NCBI RefSeq assembly: GCF_007741495.1
Contig: NZ_CP036262.1
Span: 1,488,001-1,552,000 of the forward strand
Reading direction: 5' to 3'
DNA: 64,000 bases
Source: Roseimaritima multifibrata
Lineage (GTDB): Bacteria > Planctomycetota > Planctomycetia > Pirellulales > Pirellulaceae
Shown here piece after piece: positions 43,308-53,128 of this stretch. The position numbers were made by a program, and so were the translations under genes. The notes below the pieces were generated by a model that worked only from the letters and a program-made list of their open reading frames with translations, searched no databases and was not told where the DNA came from. Numbering within the stretch: position 1 is the stretch's first letter; every line of letters begins with the position of its first letter.

Positions 43308-46300
43308 CTACCTGCCAAGCCATCCCCCTTTCCAGACGTTCAAGCTGACTGTGATCGAATCCAACATCTCTTGGTTGGGCCTGCTGGCCTCAAAAGCGTC
43401 AGCACGTATTAAATCCGCAGCCGTGCTTACGCCTATCGCGTTCATCACCGCGAGCAGCAATTGGGTTTCGGAGACATTTCCGCCAGTTGCACTGTACAAC
43501 TTTATAAAAAGTCTCAAAGCCAATTTACACTTGGCACGTAGCGTCCAGCTATTCTTTCCGAACTGTTCAATGATAGAAGTAAACGGCCATTTTGTCGGCT
43601 CCCAATTACTCAGCCGAGCGGCGGCTAGGGCGACATACGAATCCCAGAGCATTGGGGTGTAGTTCCACCCCATTAGCTTGGCAACGAATTCGTCTCTTTG
43701 CAAAGGTGTGATGGCTCCATCTTTTCGCAATTGAGCCAAAACTTTTTGTACACCGATTGAAGGCAGTTCGAAATCATGCAAAGCAGTCGTTTGAACAAAC
43801 GCTTCATCCGACCAAAGTAGGTACCCCTCAACGTTGTCTGCAACGGCCATCGAATCGAGAACTGGAAATGCACCTACGTCGTCAAACGCCTCTCGGAGGT
43901 CAAGGGCAACTGAAGCTGCTGCAAACGAATCCACGACCGTACAATGTTGTTTAATATTATCGACGATCCCATTGGCAACCTCGATCCGTGTGTGCGATTC
44001 GCCCTCGGAGATCTCCTGAAAGGCAACCTGTCCACTTTCCGCGAGTGTCAGTGTTCCGGTCGAGCGATTCACACTTAGGTTTTCGGCCTCTAGTCTGAAA
44101 TGCTCGAAAACCGATCGTGTAGCAACCAGCTGATATGTCCGAAGCGACTTCCACAAGCCCAGCTTCTCAATCGTTATGACCGCACTCAAGTCAAGCACCA
44201 AATGCTGGTTTTGCGTAAACGAGTTAGTCGCAAGCTCTTTTCCTTGTAACTTAACGAGATCGAAACTCGCGCGGATTCCGATGTCAGGCATCGACGCCAA
44301 CACCTCATGGGCGTCGTAGAATCCAATTCCCAACCACTCGGCCAGAGCGGAAATCGGTAACGGATGGTTCCGGAACAGAGCCAAGATCGACTCGCAATGC
44401 TTACGTCGTTCTTCCAAGCTCCTTCGGATGGGGGAAAGATCCATGTCTTCGCCGTCCAACACACGGAGCATTTGAATCGTATTGGAGTGCGGAAATCTCA
44501 GCTGGAACTCCGTTAAGACTCTCTGGTAACGATAAACAAACTTTGACGAGATGGCTTCAATTGTAATTTCACGCGGCTGGATCGACTCTGGCGAGATAAC
44601 TGCGATGTCGCCGATGTTTTTGCCGATAATCGCTTGAGCGAAGCCGCTATCCTCTGCAATTTCACCGTCGAAACGCTGCTCGGCAACATGCTGTTCAATG
44701 ATAACGGTTTTTTTGTCACCCCCGAATTCGCGGAACGTCACCGCGCAATCAAGGCGCACGACGGTTGCATCAAGATCAAGATCACTCTTCCGCGCATGCT
44801 CCATGAACAACCATAGATAGTTGCTGTGCGATAATTCGTCTCCTTGGTTGAAACGCAACACGTCATAGGCATATCGTACTGCTGCTGAGTAGCGTTCCAA
44901 AGCAATTAGCGGGATCAGTACGCGTTTGCTCTCGTATGCCGAAACATCGTCGGTCATGGGCAGTCGAGACTCGTCCAGTTGATCGTAGCCCCCGTTCAAT
45001 CGGGTTTCTGTTAGGCAAAGCCAAGCGTACAGACTGCGATCGTTTGGATGTTCGACAACCAGTTCGTGAATCAGTGCCGCCGCCTTCTTTGGCGTATATG
45101 CAAATAGAATCTGCATTTCTAATGAACGAGTCGCTTCGTTGTCGGCTTTGTTTGCCCGTAGCAACTCACAGGTTTTCAACATCACGTCATGCTGTTGAAG
45201 GCGTTGGGCACAATCCAGCAATGTCTTCGTCTCACTATTTAGTCGCGTGCTGTCTGTCCTTTGCTGCAGAAGCGGCAAAGCCTGTGCATCCTCGTCCAGA
45301 TCGATGAAGACTTGAGCCAGCAGGCCAATGTAGTTCTCTGGCGAATCGGCCCTTAAATTTCGCTTGGCTTCCGCCGCGTGTTTTTTCGCCGCGACACTGT
45401 TCTTGCTCACATGTTGCAACCACGCCATGCAGCATTCAAATTCGAACGGATCAAGACGATCCTTAAGTGCATCTAATTGAACAATCGCCTCCTGTGTTTG
45501 GCAGTCGTCAATCGACCACTGAGCAACGAATCCAAGGCATTCATCCCGCCTTTGAAACTCCCCTTCTGAAAACAGGTCCAACATCGCGCCGATGAAGTCG
45601 ACATCGCTATCTGGTTCACGATTGTACCGGGCGACGACAAGCTTTAGAAAACGCTGATTTAGATTGGCGTCATCAATCCCATGTTCTTGAAGAATGCGAT
45701 TCGCGGTCTTGAATTTTCTCGTCGAGCACAAAAAACTGAGACATTGCTCAACATAGGGCCCTTTCTGGTCCGCCTTGTGAATGGCTTCTTCAAATGCCTC
45801 TGCGGCGTTGGGACGTCCTAACAGAAATCGTACGTTCCCTAAATTACGGCAAACGTCGGCGACTAGTCCATCAGGCAATGGCTCTACCGTCATGTCGTGG
45901 ACAAGAAGGTAGTCGCGTTCGGCATGGACTAACCGCTCGGCTTTGAGTTTGGGATCGCCACTGAGGGCAAGGTTGTGATGGGCGAAGCCTCGTAGCAAAT
46001 AGCCACGTGCTGAATCATTGTTGATTTCGATCGCGCGGTTGCTGTAGCGGATCGAATCCTCTGGCCGTTCGTCTTCCCTCGCTTCATCAGCCAGTGTTAG
46101 ATTTAATTCCTCAGACGTGTCCAGTTGATCTTCGTACCAACTTTTTACCTCGTCGGAGTGGGGACGCGGTGCATTACGATAGGCGATCGTTGGCAGTGGT
46201 TCGGTGCGAATACCCTCTCGCAATAGTTCGCTCGCTTGTTCCCAAGCCTTGGCCTTTTTACCGAGCAGTTCCAACGCAAGCGAGCGGTTGATCCGTGCTT

Positions 46301-47060
46301 GGTCCAATTCTGGACGCGCATCGTATGCCTCTAGAAACCGATGGGCTGCCTCGTCAAACTGTCCGACCAGCATCAGGTATTTCGCATTGAATCGATGGAC
46401 CAAGTAACGGTCGTCGGAACTCTGGTTCTCGGCGGGCATCGCGTCGATTTGCTCTAGTTCGTACTTGGCCAGCGATCTGTCATGGTTTTTTAAGTGCGTT
46501 TCGATGAGCTTGAACTTCGATTGCAGAATGTAATTTCCGGACTGAACCGAGTTTGCTGCAAACTCCGGCATTAGTTCCTTCATCACCGCCCGAAAAGATT
46601 CCACGCTTCCGTTCTTGCCCGCATTCTGCACGCGATCTCGTGCAACCGGGTCCAACTCACGCAGCTTGGTTTCGATCTCCTGCCAGGTCCATACAAACGT
46701 GGTGAAAGATTGACCGTGTTCTCGATCACGGTTGATTTCCAATACCGCGTTATCCGTATAGCGAGTCTTTTTCGCAGCGGTCAGGATATAAAACTCATCA
46801 AGCTTGAAATCACAGCTAGCGGCTTTCCTGACTTCCTCTCGGATCTCCGCGGGCGGACAAGTCTTGTGCGGTTCATGCAGTTTGCACTGTGCCGCGCGCA
46901 ACGGGGTACCATGCGCCATATCGATGATGTCGATGCCGTTCTGCGACTCTCCCCGCTTGGCGTATTTCTCAAACGACTCGCACTTTAGGACAGCCTTCAG
47001 CAACCGCACGCAGAAGTCTGCAAACTCTTCGTCATGAGCGAATTGATTTGAAAAGGTCAC
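43308..47060 (-). CDS. Mrr-like nuclease / TPR / GreAB-C / PIN multidomain protein
   Basis: The product is 1250 residues. An N-terminal Mrr-like restriction fold occupies residues 1-135, with NGIDI (Asp44) and AQCK (Gln58, Lys60) as the D..QxK catalytic pattern. A long TPR-like helical region runs from about 165 to 790. A GreA/GreB-C-like stretch, SGFAQAIIGKNIGDIAVISP, lies near 805-850. A PIN-like domain runs from about 955 to 1100, with LVLDLSAVITIEKLG (Asp957), VFEHF (Glu986) and YLLWSDEAFV (Asp1085). The start is GTG at 47060, 14 bases after pglX and 56 before pglZ, so it is in the BREX operon. The central and C-terminal order recalls a TPR-GreAB-C-PIN conflict architecture known to me; the fused nuclease and BREX position are the unusual part. 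Confidence 0.75.
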   Translation of the reverse strand: MTFSNQFAHDEEFADFCVRLLKAVLKCESFEKYAKRGESQNGIDIIDMAHGTPLRAAQCKLHEPHKTCPPAEIREEVRKAASCDFKLDEFYILTAAKKTRYTDNAVLEINRDREHGQSFTTFVWTWQEIETKLRELDPVARDRVQNAGKNGSVESFRAVMKELMPEFAANSVQSGNYILQSKFKLIETHLKNHDRSLAKYELEQIDAMPAENQSSDDRYLVHRFNAKYLMLVGQFDEAAHRFLEAYDARPELDQARINRSLALELLGKKAKAWEQASELLREGIRTEPLPTIAYRNAPRPHSDEVKSWYEDQLDTSEELNLTLADEAREDERPEDSIRYSNRAIEINNDSARGYLLRGFAHHNLALSGDPKLKAERLVHAERDYLLVHDMTVEPLPDGLVADVCRNLGNVRFLLGRPNAAEAFEEAIHKADQKGPYVEQCLSFLCSTRKFKTANRILQEHGIDDANLNQRFLKLVVARYNREPDSDVDFIGAMLDLFSEGEFQRRDECLGFVAQWSIDDCQTQEAIVQLDALKDRLDPFEFECCMAWLQHVSKNSVAAKKHAAEAKRNLRADSPENYIGLLAQVFIDLDEDAQALPLLQQRTDSTRLNSETKTLLDCAQRLQQHDVMLKTCELLRANKADNEATRSLEMQILFAYTPKKAAALIHELVVEHPNDRSLYAWLCLTETRLNGGYDQLDESRLPMTDDVSAYESKRVLIPLIALERYSAAVRYAYDVLRFNQGDELSHSNYLWLFMEHARKSDLDLDATVVRLDCAVTFREFGGDKKTVIIEQHVAEQRFDGEIAEDSGFAQAIIGKNIGDIAVISPESIQPREITIEAISSKFVYRYQRVLTEFQLRFPHSNTIQMLRVLDGEDMDLSPIRRSLEERRKHCESILALFRNHPLPISALAEWLGIGFYDAHEVLASMPDIGIRASFDLVKLQGKELATNSFTQNQHLVLDLSAVITIEKLGLWKSLRTYQLVATRSVFEHFRLEAENLSVNRSTGTLTLAESGQVAFQEISEGESHTRIEVANGIVDNIKQHCTVVDSFAAASVALDLREAFDDVGAFPVLDSMAVADNVEGYLLWSDEAFVQTTALHDFELPSIGVQKVLAQLRKDGAITPLQRDEFVAKLMGWNYTPMLWDSYVALAAARLSNWEPTKWPFTSIIEQFGKNSWTLRAKCKLALRLFIKLYSATGGNVSETQLLLAVMNAIGVSTAADLIRADAFEASRPNQEMLDSITVSLNVWKGGWLGR

Positions 47061-47074
47061 GAATGTAGCCTCAT

Positions 47075-50000
47075 TTACGAAAGTCCCGTCACTTTCTTGA
47101 GAGCTTTGCCGAACAGCGGGTAGTTGTGTTTGACGCCGTCGTCGAGGTCGATTTCGATCTTCTTTTGGGCGAGGGGGAACAAAGTGTCGCGTTCGTATTC
47201 TTCCAGGTCTTTGAGTTGCTTTTTGATCGCGGTGACTTCTTTGAGGGCTTTGGTTTGTTCGGACTTGGTCGATCCGCCGCTGTCGGCGACCATTTGGGCG
47301 TGGTCAGCGGCGTGGGCCAGTTTATCGCGGAAGTCGCGAAGGTATTGCAGCACGCTGCTGACGCAATCGGGACGGTAACGGTGCATATAGATCAAAGCGT
47401 TGAACGTCCCCTTCGGGCTGCTGAATAACCAGTAGATCGGCCGCTTCTTGTAAAGCTTGACGTGGTGGTTGTAGAACTCCTTGAGGAAGTAGTCGCGGAT
47501 CGTCTTCCGCTTACGAGCCGTCGCGTTATCGGGATAGATTGCGTCTTCGAGAAACTTCAAGTTCTCGGCGTAGTGCTCCGTGCCGAAGGTGACCTTCAAG
47601 AACTCCTTAAAGCGTTCGCTAATGTCATCGGTGAACCAGTCCCCATCGAGCATTGGAATCACGTTGTCGTCATCGGGCATGAATGATGGCTCGGTCACCT
47701 GCTCCAGATATTCGGCCAGCGTGTCGCCCTGGTTGGCAAGGATCAATCCTGGTTTGTCGAGCGAGTAACGCCCCAGCATGCAGCCCACCGCGTAGCTGAT
47801 GAACTCAATGCCATTCTTTTCGGCACTGGATTCTTCAACGGGAACACTTCCATCTAATTCTGTCTCGATTTCAAGTTCTGAAAAACTAAAGGCATCTCGA
47901 AACAGGTTATCGTTAGCATCTTCTGTTTCCTTTAGTTGCTCAACGTCACACGAGCGTTTCGCTGAGAGGGTGATCCAAGCGTTTTCTAAAAATTCGCATT
48001 TCTCCGCGATTGTTGGGTTGTGTACATAATCCCACGAAAGTTCTGATTGGTCCCAGTGGTCCTTACATAGTTCGACGCATTTGGCAGCCAGTTCACCCGC
48101 TGACTTGCTGTCGAATTTATCAGGCATTGGAACCTTTTTTACCGTCCCACATCGAAAACTCAAGCTCGGCATTACTAAGTGTGTTAGATATCTGAATGAT
48201 TTGGAATTCAGCAGTGCCAGAGTTCCAAGAATGTCGTCCCCAACGACAACTGGTCCTTTCTGATCAAAAAGAAATCCGGCTGGAAAGAACTTTACCGCGA
48301 ATCCGCGTGACCCAATATCTGGCCACGTGCCTCCAGCTTTGAAATAGAGGTTTTGGCTGGGCCTGACATGGCTCTTTAGCAGCTCCATTTGGCAACGGGT
48401 GATCTTGTCAAAAGCGATCACCCATTCAAGTTCGCCATACCATCGCGTAGCGGTTCCACCCTTATTGTATGGAACCCATTTCTTCTTTGATTTGTCTAGC
48501 GATTCATAGTCACTGGAGTGGGTCGTGATCCTATCACGGCTTACCTCGTGCCAGTGCCTAAGAAAACGGGGATTGTCACCTGTGTGGATTCCTTCGCGAA
48601 AAAGACCACGTGAGTCAACGCGTGGAAGCCGCTGGAATGCAGCGACGACTTGTTTCGGTGCCCAGTAGACCATGATGTCGTCCGGGAATTTTTTGAAGTC
48701 TTCTTGCAAGAAATCGAACCGGAGCTCTTCTGAATCTAGTCCGAGAGCCTTTTGCTCACCCTGACCATCCACGAGTCGGAAGAATGCCGACGTTCGGTCA
48801 CTGCAGCGTTGGTCTTCAATAACAAAGGCGCAAGTCTGAACGATCTCACCGCTGATTTCAGTAAACGCACGTGTACCTAGCTGAGCAAACGTTGTGAAGC
48901 TAATTGAATCTAGCAACGTGCGTCTTAGTTCCTTGTAGGAGTCCTTAAACATCCATGTTTGCATAGTAATCATGGAAAGGAATCCACGTTTCGTGATCAG
49001 CGCCAAGAAGCGTTCAATACAGATTGCGAACAAATCCGATCTACTAACCTTATGGTTCTGACCTAACCCCTTCTTTAAGCGAGGGTTGAAGTTGGACGTC
49101 TTCATGTACGGCGGGTTCGCAACAACGACGTGATAATTGGGACTCAGATAGTCGGCTTGCCGCAGCGCCTCGAGTACTTTCTGGTGTGTATCCACCAAGA
49201 ACAGGTCTTCGTCCATCTTTCGCTCGCGAAGTAGCTCCAGTACGTCGCTTACGTCCGTCACCAAGGGACGAATCAGCGAACCAAAGTTGTCCGCTTCTTC
49301 CCACTGATTCAGCGTGCCCTGCAAGCCCCCCGTGAACAGGTCGCGGCCGACCTTGTCCATGTAGTCGTCCAGTTCCTGCGGGTCGAACTTGACGTTCTCT
49401 AGCACGCAGATGTTTGGCTGGACAATTTTGCCCGCTGACAAGAAGCGGCGATATTTTTCGCGGGCTTTCATCTGCAACGCGAACGCCGCCAACGCCCCGG
49501 CTCGCTGGTCGATCTCAATGCCGTGCAAGTTATGCTTCAGGATCAACGCGGCTATCTCCGACGCTTGGTATCCCTGTTCCTCGTAGATCGCGAACAGCAG
49601 ATCAAACGCGTACGTCAACATGTGACCGCTGCCGCACGCCGGATCGCAGACCTTCAATTCCTCTGGACTGGTAATCTTCAGAAAGTCCGTTTCTGGCTCC
49701 TCGGGACGGATGTAATAATCCATCCGATCGGCAAGTTTCGAGTCGGGATGGTTGAGCACCCACAACCGGCCCAATGAGTTTTCGACCAGGTAACGCACGA
49801 TCCAGTGTGGTGTGAATAACTGCGTCGCTGCCGGGATGTTTTCGGGCGTGATTTTCTTGCCCTTCTTCAGCGCCGCGAAGACATCGTCTTTTTTGTCAGC
49901 GATGTAAAACTGGTACAGCCAGCCGATCACCTCGACCGATTCTTCGGTGTGCTCGGGCGAACAGTTCGCCGGCAACAGAGCCTCTCGCGCGTAAGTCGGG

Positions 50001-50533
50001 ATGGCGCTACCGGAGAGTAAGTCTTCGGGCAGGAGCAGCTCGGTGTAGTCTGCAATCTGCTCGAACATGAATGGCATCAACGAGTGGTAGTGATTGCATG
50101 CAGCGACGAGTAATAAGCGATAGGCTTCGCCCTGCGGATCGTTACTCGGATCGGTTTCATCCAGGATGCGGATGACTTTCGCACGCGTCGCAGCCGGCAC
50201 GATCTCGTCATCGATATGACCCGCCTTGGCTTCGCCAAGAATCTCCGGCAAGAACTGACCTTCGGCAGGCGATAGAATGCCGATCTTGGTATAGCGATTG
50301 ACGTCCATGTAACGCAGCGCACAGAACCGGTTAAACCAGGTGTAAGCGACCGTTTCGATCGTCTGCTGTTTCCCCAGATCCGAAATCTTGGCTTCCAGAT
50401 CCGCAACCGCCTTCGCATTCTCTCGCCGCGCAAGGCTCCCCTCAGCCAAGACCGCTTTCATCTTGGTGCCGACCTGCTCGATCAGTGCTTTACGAGCGAA
50501 GGAAGCGAACTTGCGAAGTTTGGAGGTTTCCAT
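47075..50533 (-). CDS. pglX: PglX, BREX adenine-specific DNA methyltransferase
   Basis: This 1152-residue site-specific N6-adenine methyltransferase marks host DNA in type 1 BREX. S-adenosylmethionine motif I is DPACGSGHMLTYAFDLL near residue 300; the catalytic N-P-P-Y is VVANPPYMKTS near 470. The N-terminus (KLRKFASFARKALIEQV) and the C-terminal helical region (FLKEFYNHHVKLYKKRPIYW, about 1020) match the PglX family. The ATG at 50533 is used. An AlbA_2 gene ends about 400 bases upstream, and the gap holds 76-base tandem repeats. The next gene, the TPR-PIN fusion, begins 14 bases after its stop. Confidence 0.95.
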   Translation of the reverse strand: METSKLRKFASFARKALIEQVGTKMKAVLAEGSLARRENAKAVADLEAKISDLGKQQTIETVAYTWFNRFCALRYMDVNRYTKIGILSPAEGQFLPEILGEAKAGHIDDEIVPAATRAKVIRILDETDPSNDPQGEAYRLLLVAACNHYHSLMPFMFEQIADYTELLLPEDLLSGSAIPTYAREALLPANCSPEHTEESVEVIGWLYQFYIADKKDDVFAALKKGKKITPENIPAATQLFTPHWIVRYLVENSLGRLWVLNHPDSKLADRMDYYIRPEEPETDFLKITSPEELKVCDPACGSGHMLTYAFDLLFAIYEEQGYQASEIAALILKHNLHGIEIDQRAGALAAFALQMKAREKYRRFLSAGKIVQPNICVLENVKFDPQELDDYMDKVGRDLFTGGLQGTLNQWEEADNFGSLIRPLVTDVSDVLELLRERKMDEDLFLVDTHQKVLEALRQADYLSPNYHVVVANPPYMKTSNFNPRLKKGLGQNHKVSRSDLFAICIERFLALITKRGFLSMITMQTWMFKDSYKELRRTLLDSISFTTFAQLGTRAFTEISGEIVQTCAFVIEDQRCSDRTSAFFRLVDGQGEQKALGLDSEELRFDFLQEDFKKFPDDIMVYWAPKQVVAAFQRLPRVDSRGLFREGIHTGDNPRFLRHWHEVSRDRITTHSSDYESLDKSKKKWVPYNKGGTATRWYGELEWVIAFDKITRCQMELLKSHVRPSQNLYFKAGGTWPDIGSRGFAVKFFPAGFLFDQKGPVVVGDDILGTLALLNSKSFRYLTHLVMPSLSFRCGTVKKVPMPDKFDSKSAGELAAKCVELCKDHWDQSELSWDYVHNPTIAEKCEFLENAWITLSAKRSCDVEQLKETEDANDNLFRDAFSFSELEIETELDGSVPVEESSAEKNGIEFISYAVGCMLGRYSLDKPGLILANQGDTLAEYLEQVTEPSFMPDDDNVIPMLDGDWFTDDISERFKEFLKVTFGTEHYAENLKFLEDAIYPDNATARKRKTIRDYFLKEFYNHHVKLYKKRPIYWLFSSPKGTFNALIYMHRYRPDCVSSVLQYLRDFRDKLAHAADHAQMVADSGGSTKSEQTKALKEVTAIKKQLKDLEEYERDTLFPLAQKKIEIDLDDGVKHNYPLFGKALKKVTGLS

Positions 50534-50640
50534 GTTCGGATTTTGGATTTTCGTTTGGGGATTTTGAATTGAGTTAGTTGAACAGGTCGGTTATTTGGGG
50601 TGGTGGTCAATCGTCAGTCGAAAATCGCCAATCCAGAATC

Positions 50641-50898
50641 GCTTTGTCCAATAGACGAACAGAGGAACCCTAAGAAAAACGGGGTTTCCTGCACATTTCA
50701 CGTCCGATACGGCATCGCTTTGTCCGAGACATGAACAGAGGAAACCAAGCAAAAGACACGATTTCCAGCTTTTGAATGCGGCCAGCCTGGCAGTGCTGTC
50801 CGCGAGAAAAACAGAGAAAATGCCGAGGAAAACGCCTTTCACGGAAAACCATCCTCGATGAACCAGTGCCCTTTGTTCGAGAGCGAAACAGAGGATGC
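50641..50898. repeat. four diverged tandem repeats, about 76-base period
   Basis: A block like CTTTGTCCGAGACATGAACA followed by GAGGAAA starts at 50641, 50717, 50795 and 50870 (spacing 76, 78, 75). The bases between blocks are also similar in composition (AAGAAAAAC / AAGCAAAAGAC / GAGGAAAACG). The period is not a multiple of three, so the 400-base gap upstream of pglX is not coding for a repeat protein. It may hold a processed RNA, regulatory hairpins or a repeat remnant. Confidence 0.6.
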
Positions 50899-50937
50899 AA
50901 GTACCTCCGGTAGGTGGTGCACAATGCGAAAGGTTCA

Positions 50938-52557
50938 TCATTCCATGTCCTCCGGGGGGCCGGGGAAATACTTCGTCCACCGGTTTTCCCCTTGTGAGTG
51001 AGCCCGTCCTTCAGCTTCAAGTTCTTTCAATAAACGACGAAGCGTTTTCCGCTCCTCGCGCGCCAGTACTTTCTGCAACTCGCTCATGTGCAGTCCATCA
51101 ATCCGGTACTTCGTCAACTCGTTTTCGAGACGCTCCTTTTTTAGTTCCCTTTCTCGGAGACGATCGTAGACTTGGATTCGATCGGTAAACTCGTAGTACA
51201 ATCGCGGCAGGATGAATCGCCCGCCCGAGGCACGTTCGATCAGCCTGAGTTCACGCAATCGCTCCAACGCCTCTTGCGAACACGACGGACGCTCCTTTTC
51301 CAGACTGAATGCCTCTAACGCAAGCCACTGCTCAGTAGAGAGCGGTTCGAGAACTTCTCGCTTGCATTTCAGAATGAATCGCACAAAGGCCCGATTCAGT
51401 ACTTGGCCCGCCATTACGACGCTTACGGTGTAGGCATCTGAGCCCGAATAATCGGGCGTCCGTTTGCTGTCGCGAATCGCGAGTTGGTACATCAAATCGA
51501 CACCTTGGCCGGCCCGCTCGACCAAGCCGCATTTTCCGAAGACTTCAGCAATGCGCCGGTTACGCGGCGATTGACGAACGAGAATATTCGCGGGGTTGAT
51601 CTCAGGAACAAACCCGCCTGGACTGTCGAGTTCAATGTGCTCGGGATACTGCCGAATGAAGACATTACTTCCGAGTTGATAGTTGCGGTGACTGACGGCG
51701 TTCAGAATTGCCTCGCGCACCGCACGTTCCTGGAACGTCTTGACCTCAAGGATAAAGGGGCCGTCTTCGTAATGCTGTTTATCATTGCGTAAATTGACCA
51801 ACTCCCACAGACGATCGAAGTAGAGGAAAAATCCTTCGGTGAATTCCTCTCGCTGGTTTGCGGCACCTGCTGCGTTGCTGGACCGGTACTCGAACACAAC
51901 TTCTGCGCGGGCCAGATGTTTTCGGACTGCTTCGCGTGTTCCGAATAAGATCAAAGCAGCGAAGGTCACGCCGTCGTCACTGGCAACTTCGATATCACGC
52001 AGCAACTGATCGAGTGACAACGAGGCCAATTGTTGATTGCTCGTTTTCAACATCCATCTTGTGCGAAAATCTTCGATCGCTTGTTTTGATAGATCTTCGA
52101 TTTTCAGTTGCGGGCAAATGTCGGCAGAAAAATCGTGCCCAGCTTCGGCGTAGATCTCTCGCAGACGCTCGCCAGACATGCCGACCAAGCTTTCATCTTT
52201 CCGTACCAAAAATTTGCCGCGAAACTGCATTGGAATTCCGACTGGACGACTCGGAACATGAAAAACAAGCACTCTGCCAGCCGGGTGATTGATGATGTCA
52301 AAACGGATCCCCAGATCGAGCCGCTGGTTGAGTTGGCTGCGCGTCTGTTCGGGCTGTGGAAAGGCGGTTGAACCGACGACTTCTCTCGGACGTCTGTCTG
52401 AAACGCCGAGGATGATTTTCCCGCCGCCTTCGTTTGCGAGCGCAACGCAATACTCCGTCAACTCATCGAGACCGTACCGAGTGCGTGCAGTCTTGAACTC
52501 CAGGTTTTCCCCTTCGGTTTCCTGCATCCATTGTTCAAGCTTGGAGGTATCTGCCAT
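50938..52557 (-). CDS. AlbA_2/Schlafen-AAA_4 domain ATP-binding protein
   Basis: The product is 539 residues. The N-terminal AlbA_2 domain shows ETEGENLEFKTARTRYG and VALANEGGGKIILGVSD at residues 13-50, and the HATPase-like/RecG-related C-terminal part has AILNAVSHRNYQLGSNVFI, IELDSPGGFVPEI, RNRRIAEVFGKCGLVERAGQG. The tail carries winged-helix-like segments (LRELRLIERASGGRFI; RRLLKELEAEGRAHSQG). Such proteins are putative nucleic-acid-binding regulators, and some are defence effectors. It lies 40 bases after the small nuclease gene and about 400 upstream of pglX, inside the BREX operon. Its role there is unknown. Confidence 0.85.
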   Translation of the reverse strand: MADTSKLEQWMQETEGENLEFKTARTRYGLDELTEYCVALANEGGGKIILGVSDRRPREVVGSTAFPQPEQTRSQLNQRLDLGIRFDIINHPAGRVLVFHVPSRPVGIPMQFRGKFLVRKDESLVGMSGERLREIYAEAGHDFSADICPQLKIEDLSKQAIEDFRTRWMLKTSNQQLASLSLDQLLRDIEVASDDGVTFAALILFGTREAVRKHLARAEVVFEYRSSNAAGAANQREEFTEGFFLYFDRLWELVNLRNDKQHYEDGPFILEVKTFQERAVREAILNAVSHRNYQLGSNVFIRQYPEHIELDSPGGFVPEINPANILVRQSPRNRRIAEVFGKCGLVERAGQGVDLMYQLAIRDSKRTPDYSGSDAYTVSVVMAGQVLNRAFVRFILKCKREVLEPLSTEQWLALEAFSLEKERPSCSQEALERLRELRLIERASGGRFILPRLYYEFTDRIQVYDRLRERELKKERLENELTKYRIDGLHMSELQKVLAREERKTLRRLLKELEAEGRAHSQGENRWTKYFPGPPEDME

Positions 52558-52597
52558 CTGCGTGCTTATCAGAAATTAATATTGGGGCGTTGGAAAT

Positions 52598-53128
52598 TTA
52601 CGTTGACTGCGATGAAGTTTCACTGATGCGCCGTGCCGGCCAGTTCGGAAAATTTGCATTCCACAATTCCAAGTCGTATACCTGGCAATCCTCGATGAAC
52701 GCGCGTTTCCATCGGTTCGTTGGGCAGCCAAGCGGCGGCAAGAGAGCAGCTATCTTGTCGCCAAACTCGAAGGCTAGTTCGGAGTCGATGGTAAACAGGC
52801 TGTAGTACCGAATCGGCTTCAATGCTTTTTGCTCGGCCCATCCGTACACGAAGGAATCAATCAATTTGTTAGCGAAGCTCTGCGCTAACGATCCGTCTTC
52901 GTATTTCTCGATAATCTGTTGGATCCCTTCTGGCCTGGCATTTGGATGGGATGGATCTTTGATCTCAACGTAGGTAACGAATTCAGGCATCTCGACGATC
53001 AAGTCAACACGTCGCATGGCTCCAAGTCCGTGAAATTTAGGAAGTTCGGGCTTCATCTGATCGAACACAAACCCGTCTATCGCATCGGTAAAGTCGATCT
53101 CAATGTCTCGATCATCGGTCAAAATCAT
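52598..53128 (-). CDS. small protein with PD-(D/E)XK-like core, partner of ATPase
   Basis: The product is 176 residues. A beta-strand/helix core contains RVDLIVEMPEFVTYVEIKDP near residues 40-60, that is D-(x)n-E-I-K, the hallmark of PD-(D/E)XK nucleases, followed by helix PEGIQQIIEKYEDGSLAQSF. The C-terminal half has conserved-looking aromatic segments. The ATG at 53128 overlaps the ATPase stop in ATGA, so the two are coupled. It could be a DNA-cleaving effector whose activity the ATPase gates. It is not the AriB (DUF4435) of PARIS by any motif I can see. Confidence 0.65.
   Translation of the reverse strand: MILTDDRDIEIDFTDAIDGFVFDQMKPELPKFHGLGAMRRVDLIVEMPEFVTYVEIKDPSHPNARPEGIQQIIEKYEDGSLAQSFANKLIDSFVYGWAEQKALKPIRYYSLFTIDSELAFEFGDKIAALLPPLGCPTNRWKRAFIEDCQVYDLELWNANFPNWPARRISETSSQST

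Noticed and set aside
43308-47060. Possibility that this is a BREX helicase (BrxHI) or PglW kinase
   Set aside because: There is no Walker A or kinase motif; nuclease, TPR and PIN-like segments are seen instead.
50641-50898. CRISPR array
   Set aside because: Only four diverged units and non-constant, related spacers; no cas genes nearby.
50591-50980. 129-codon minus-strand frame in the pglX leader
   Set aside because: It is a product of the 76-base non-triplet repeats, and the amino acid pattern does not repeat.
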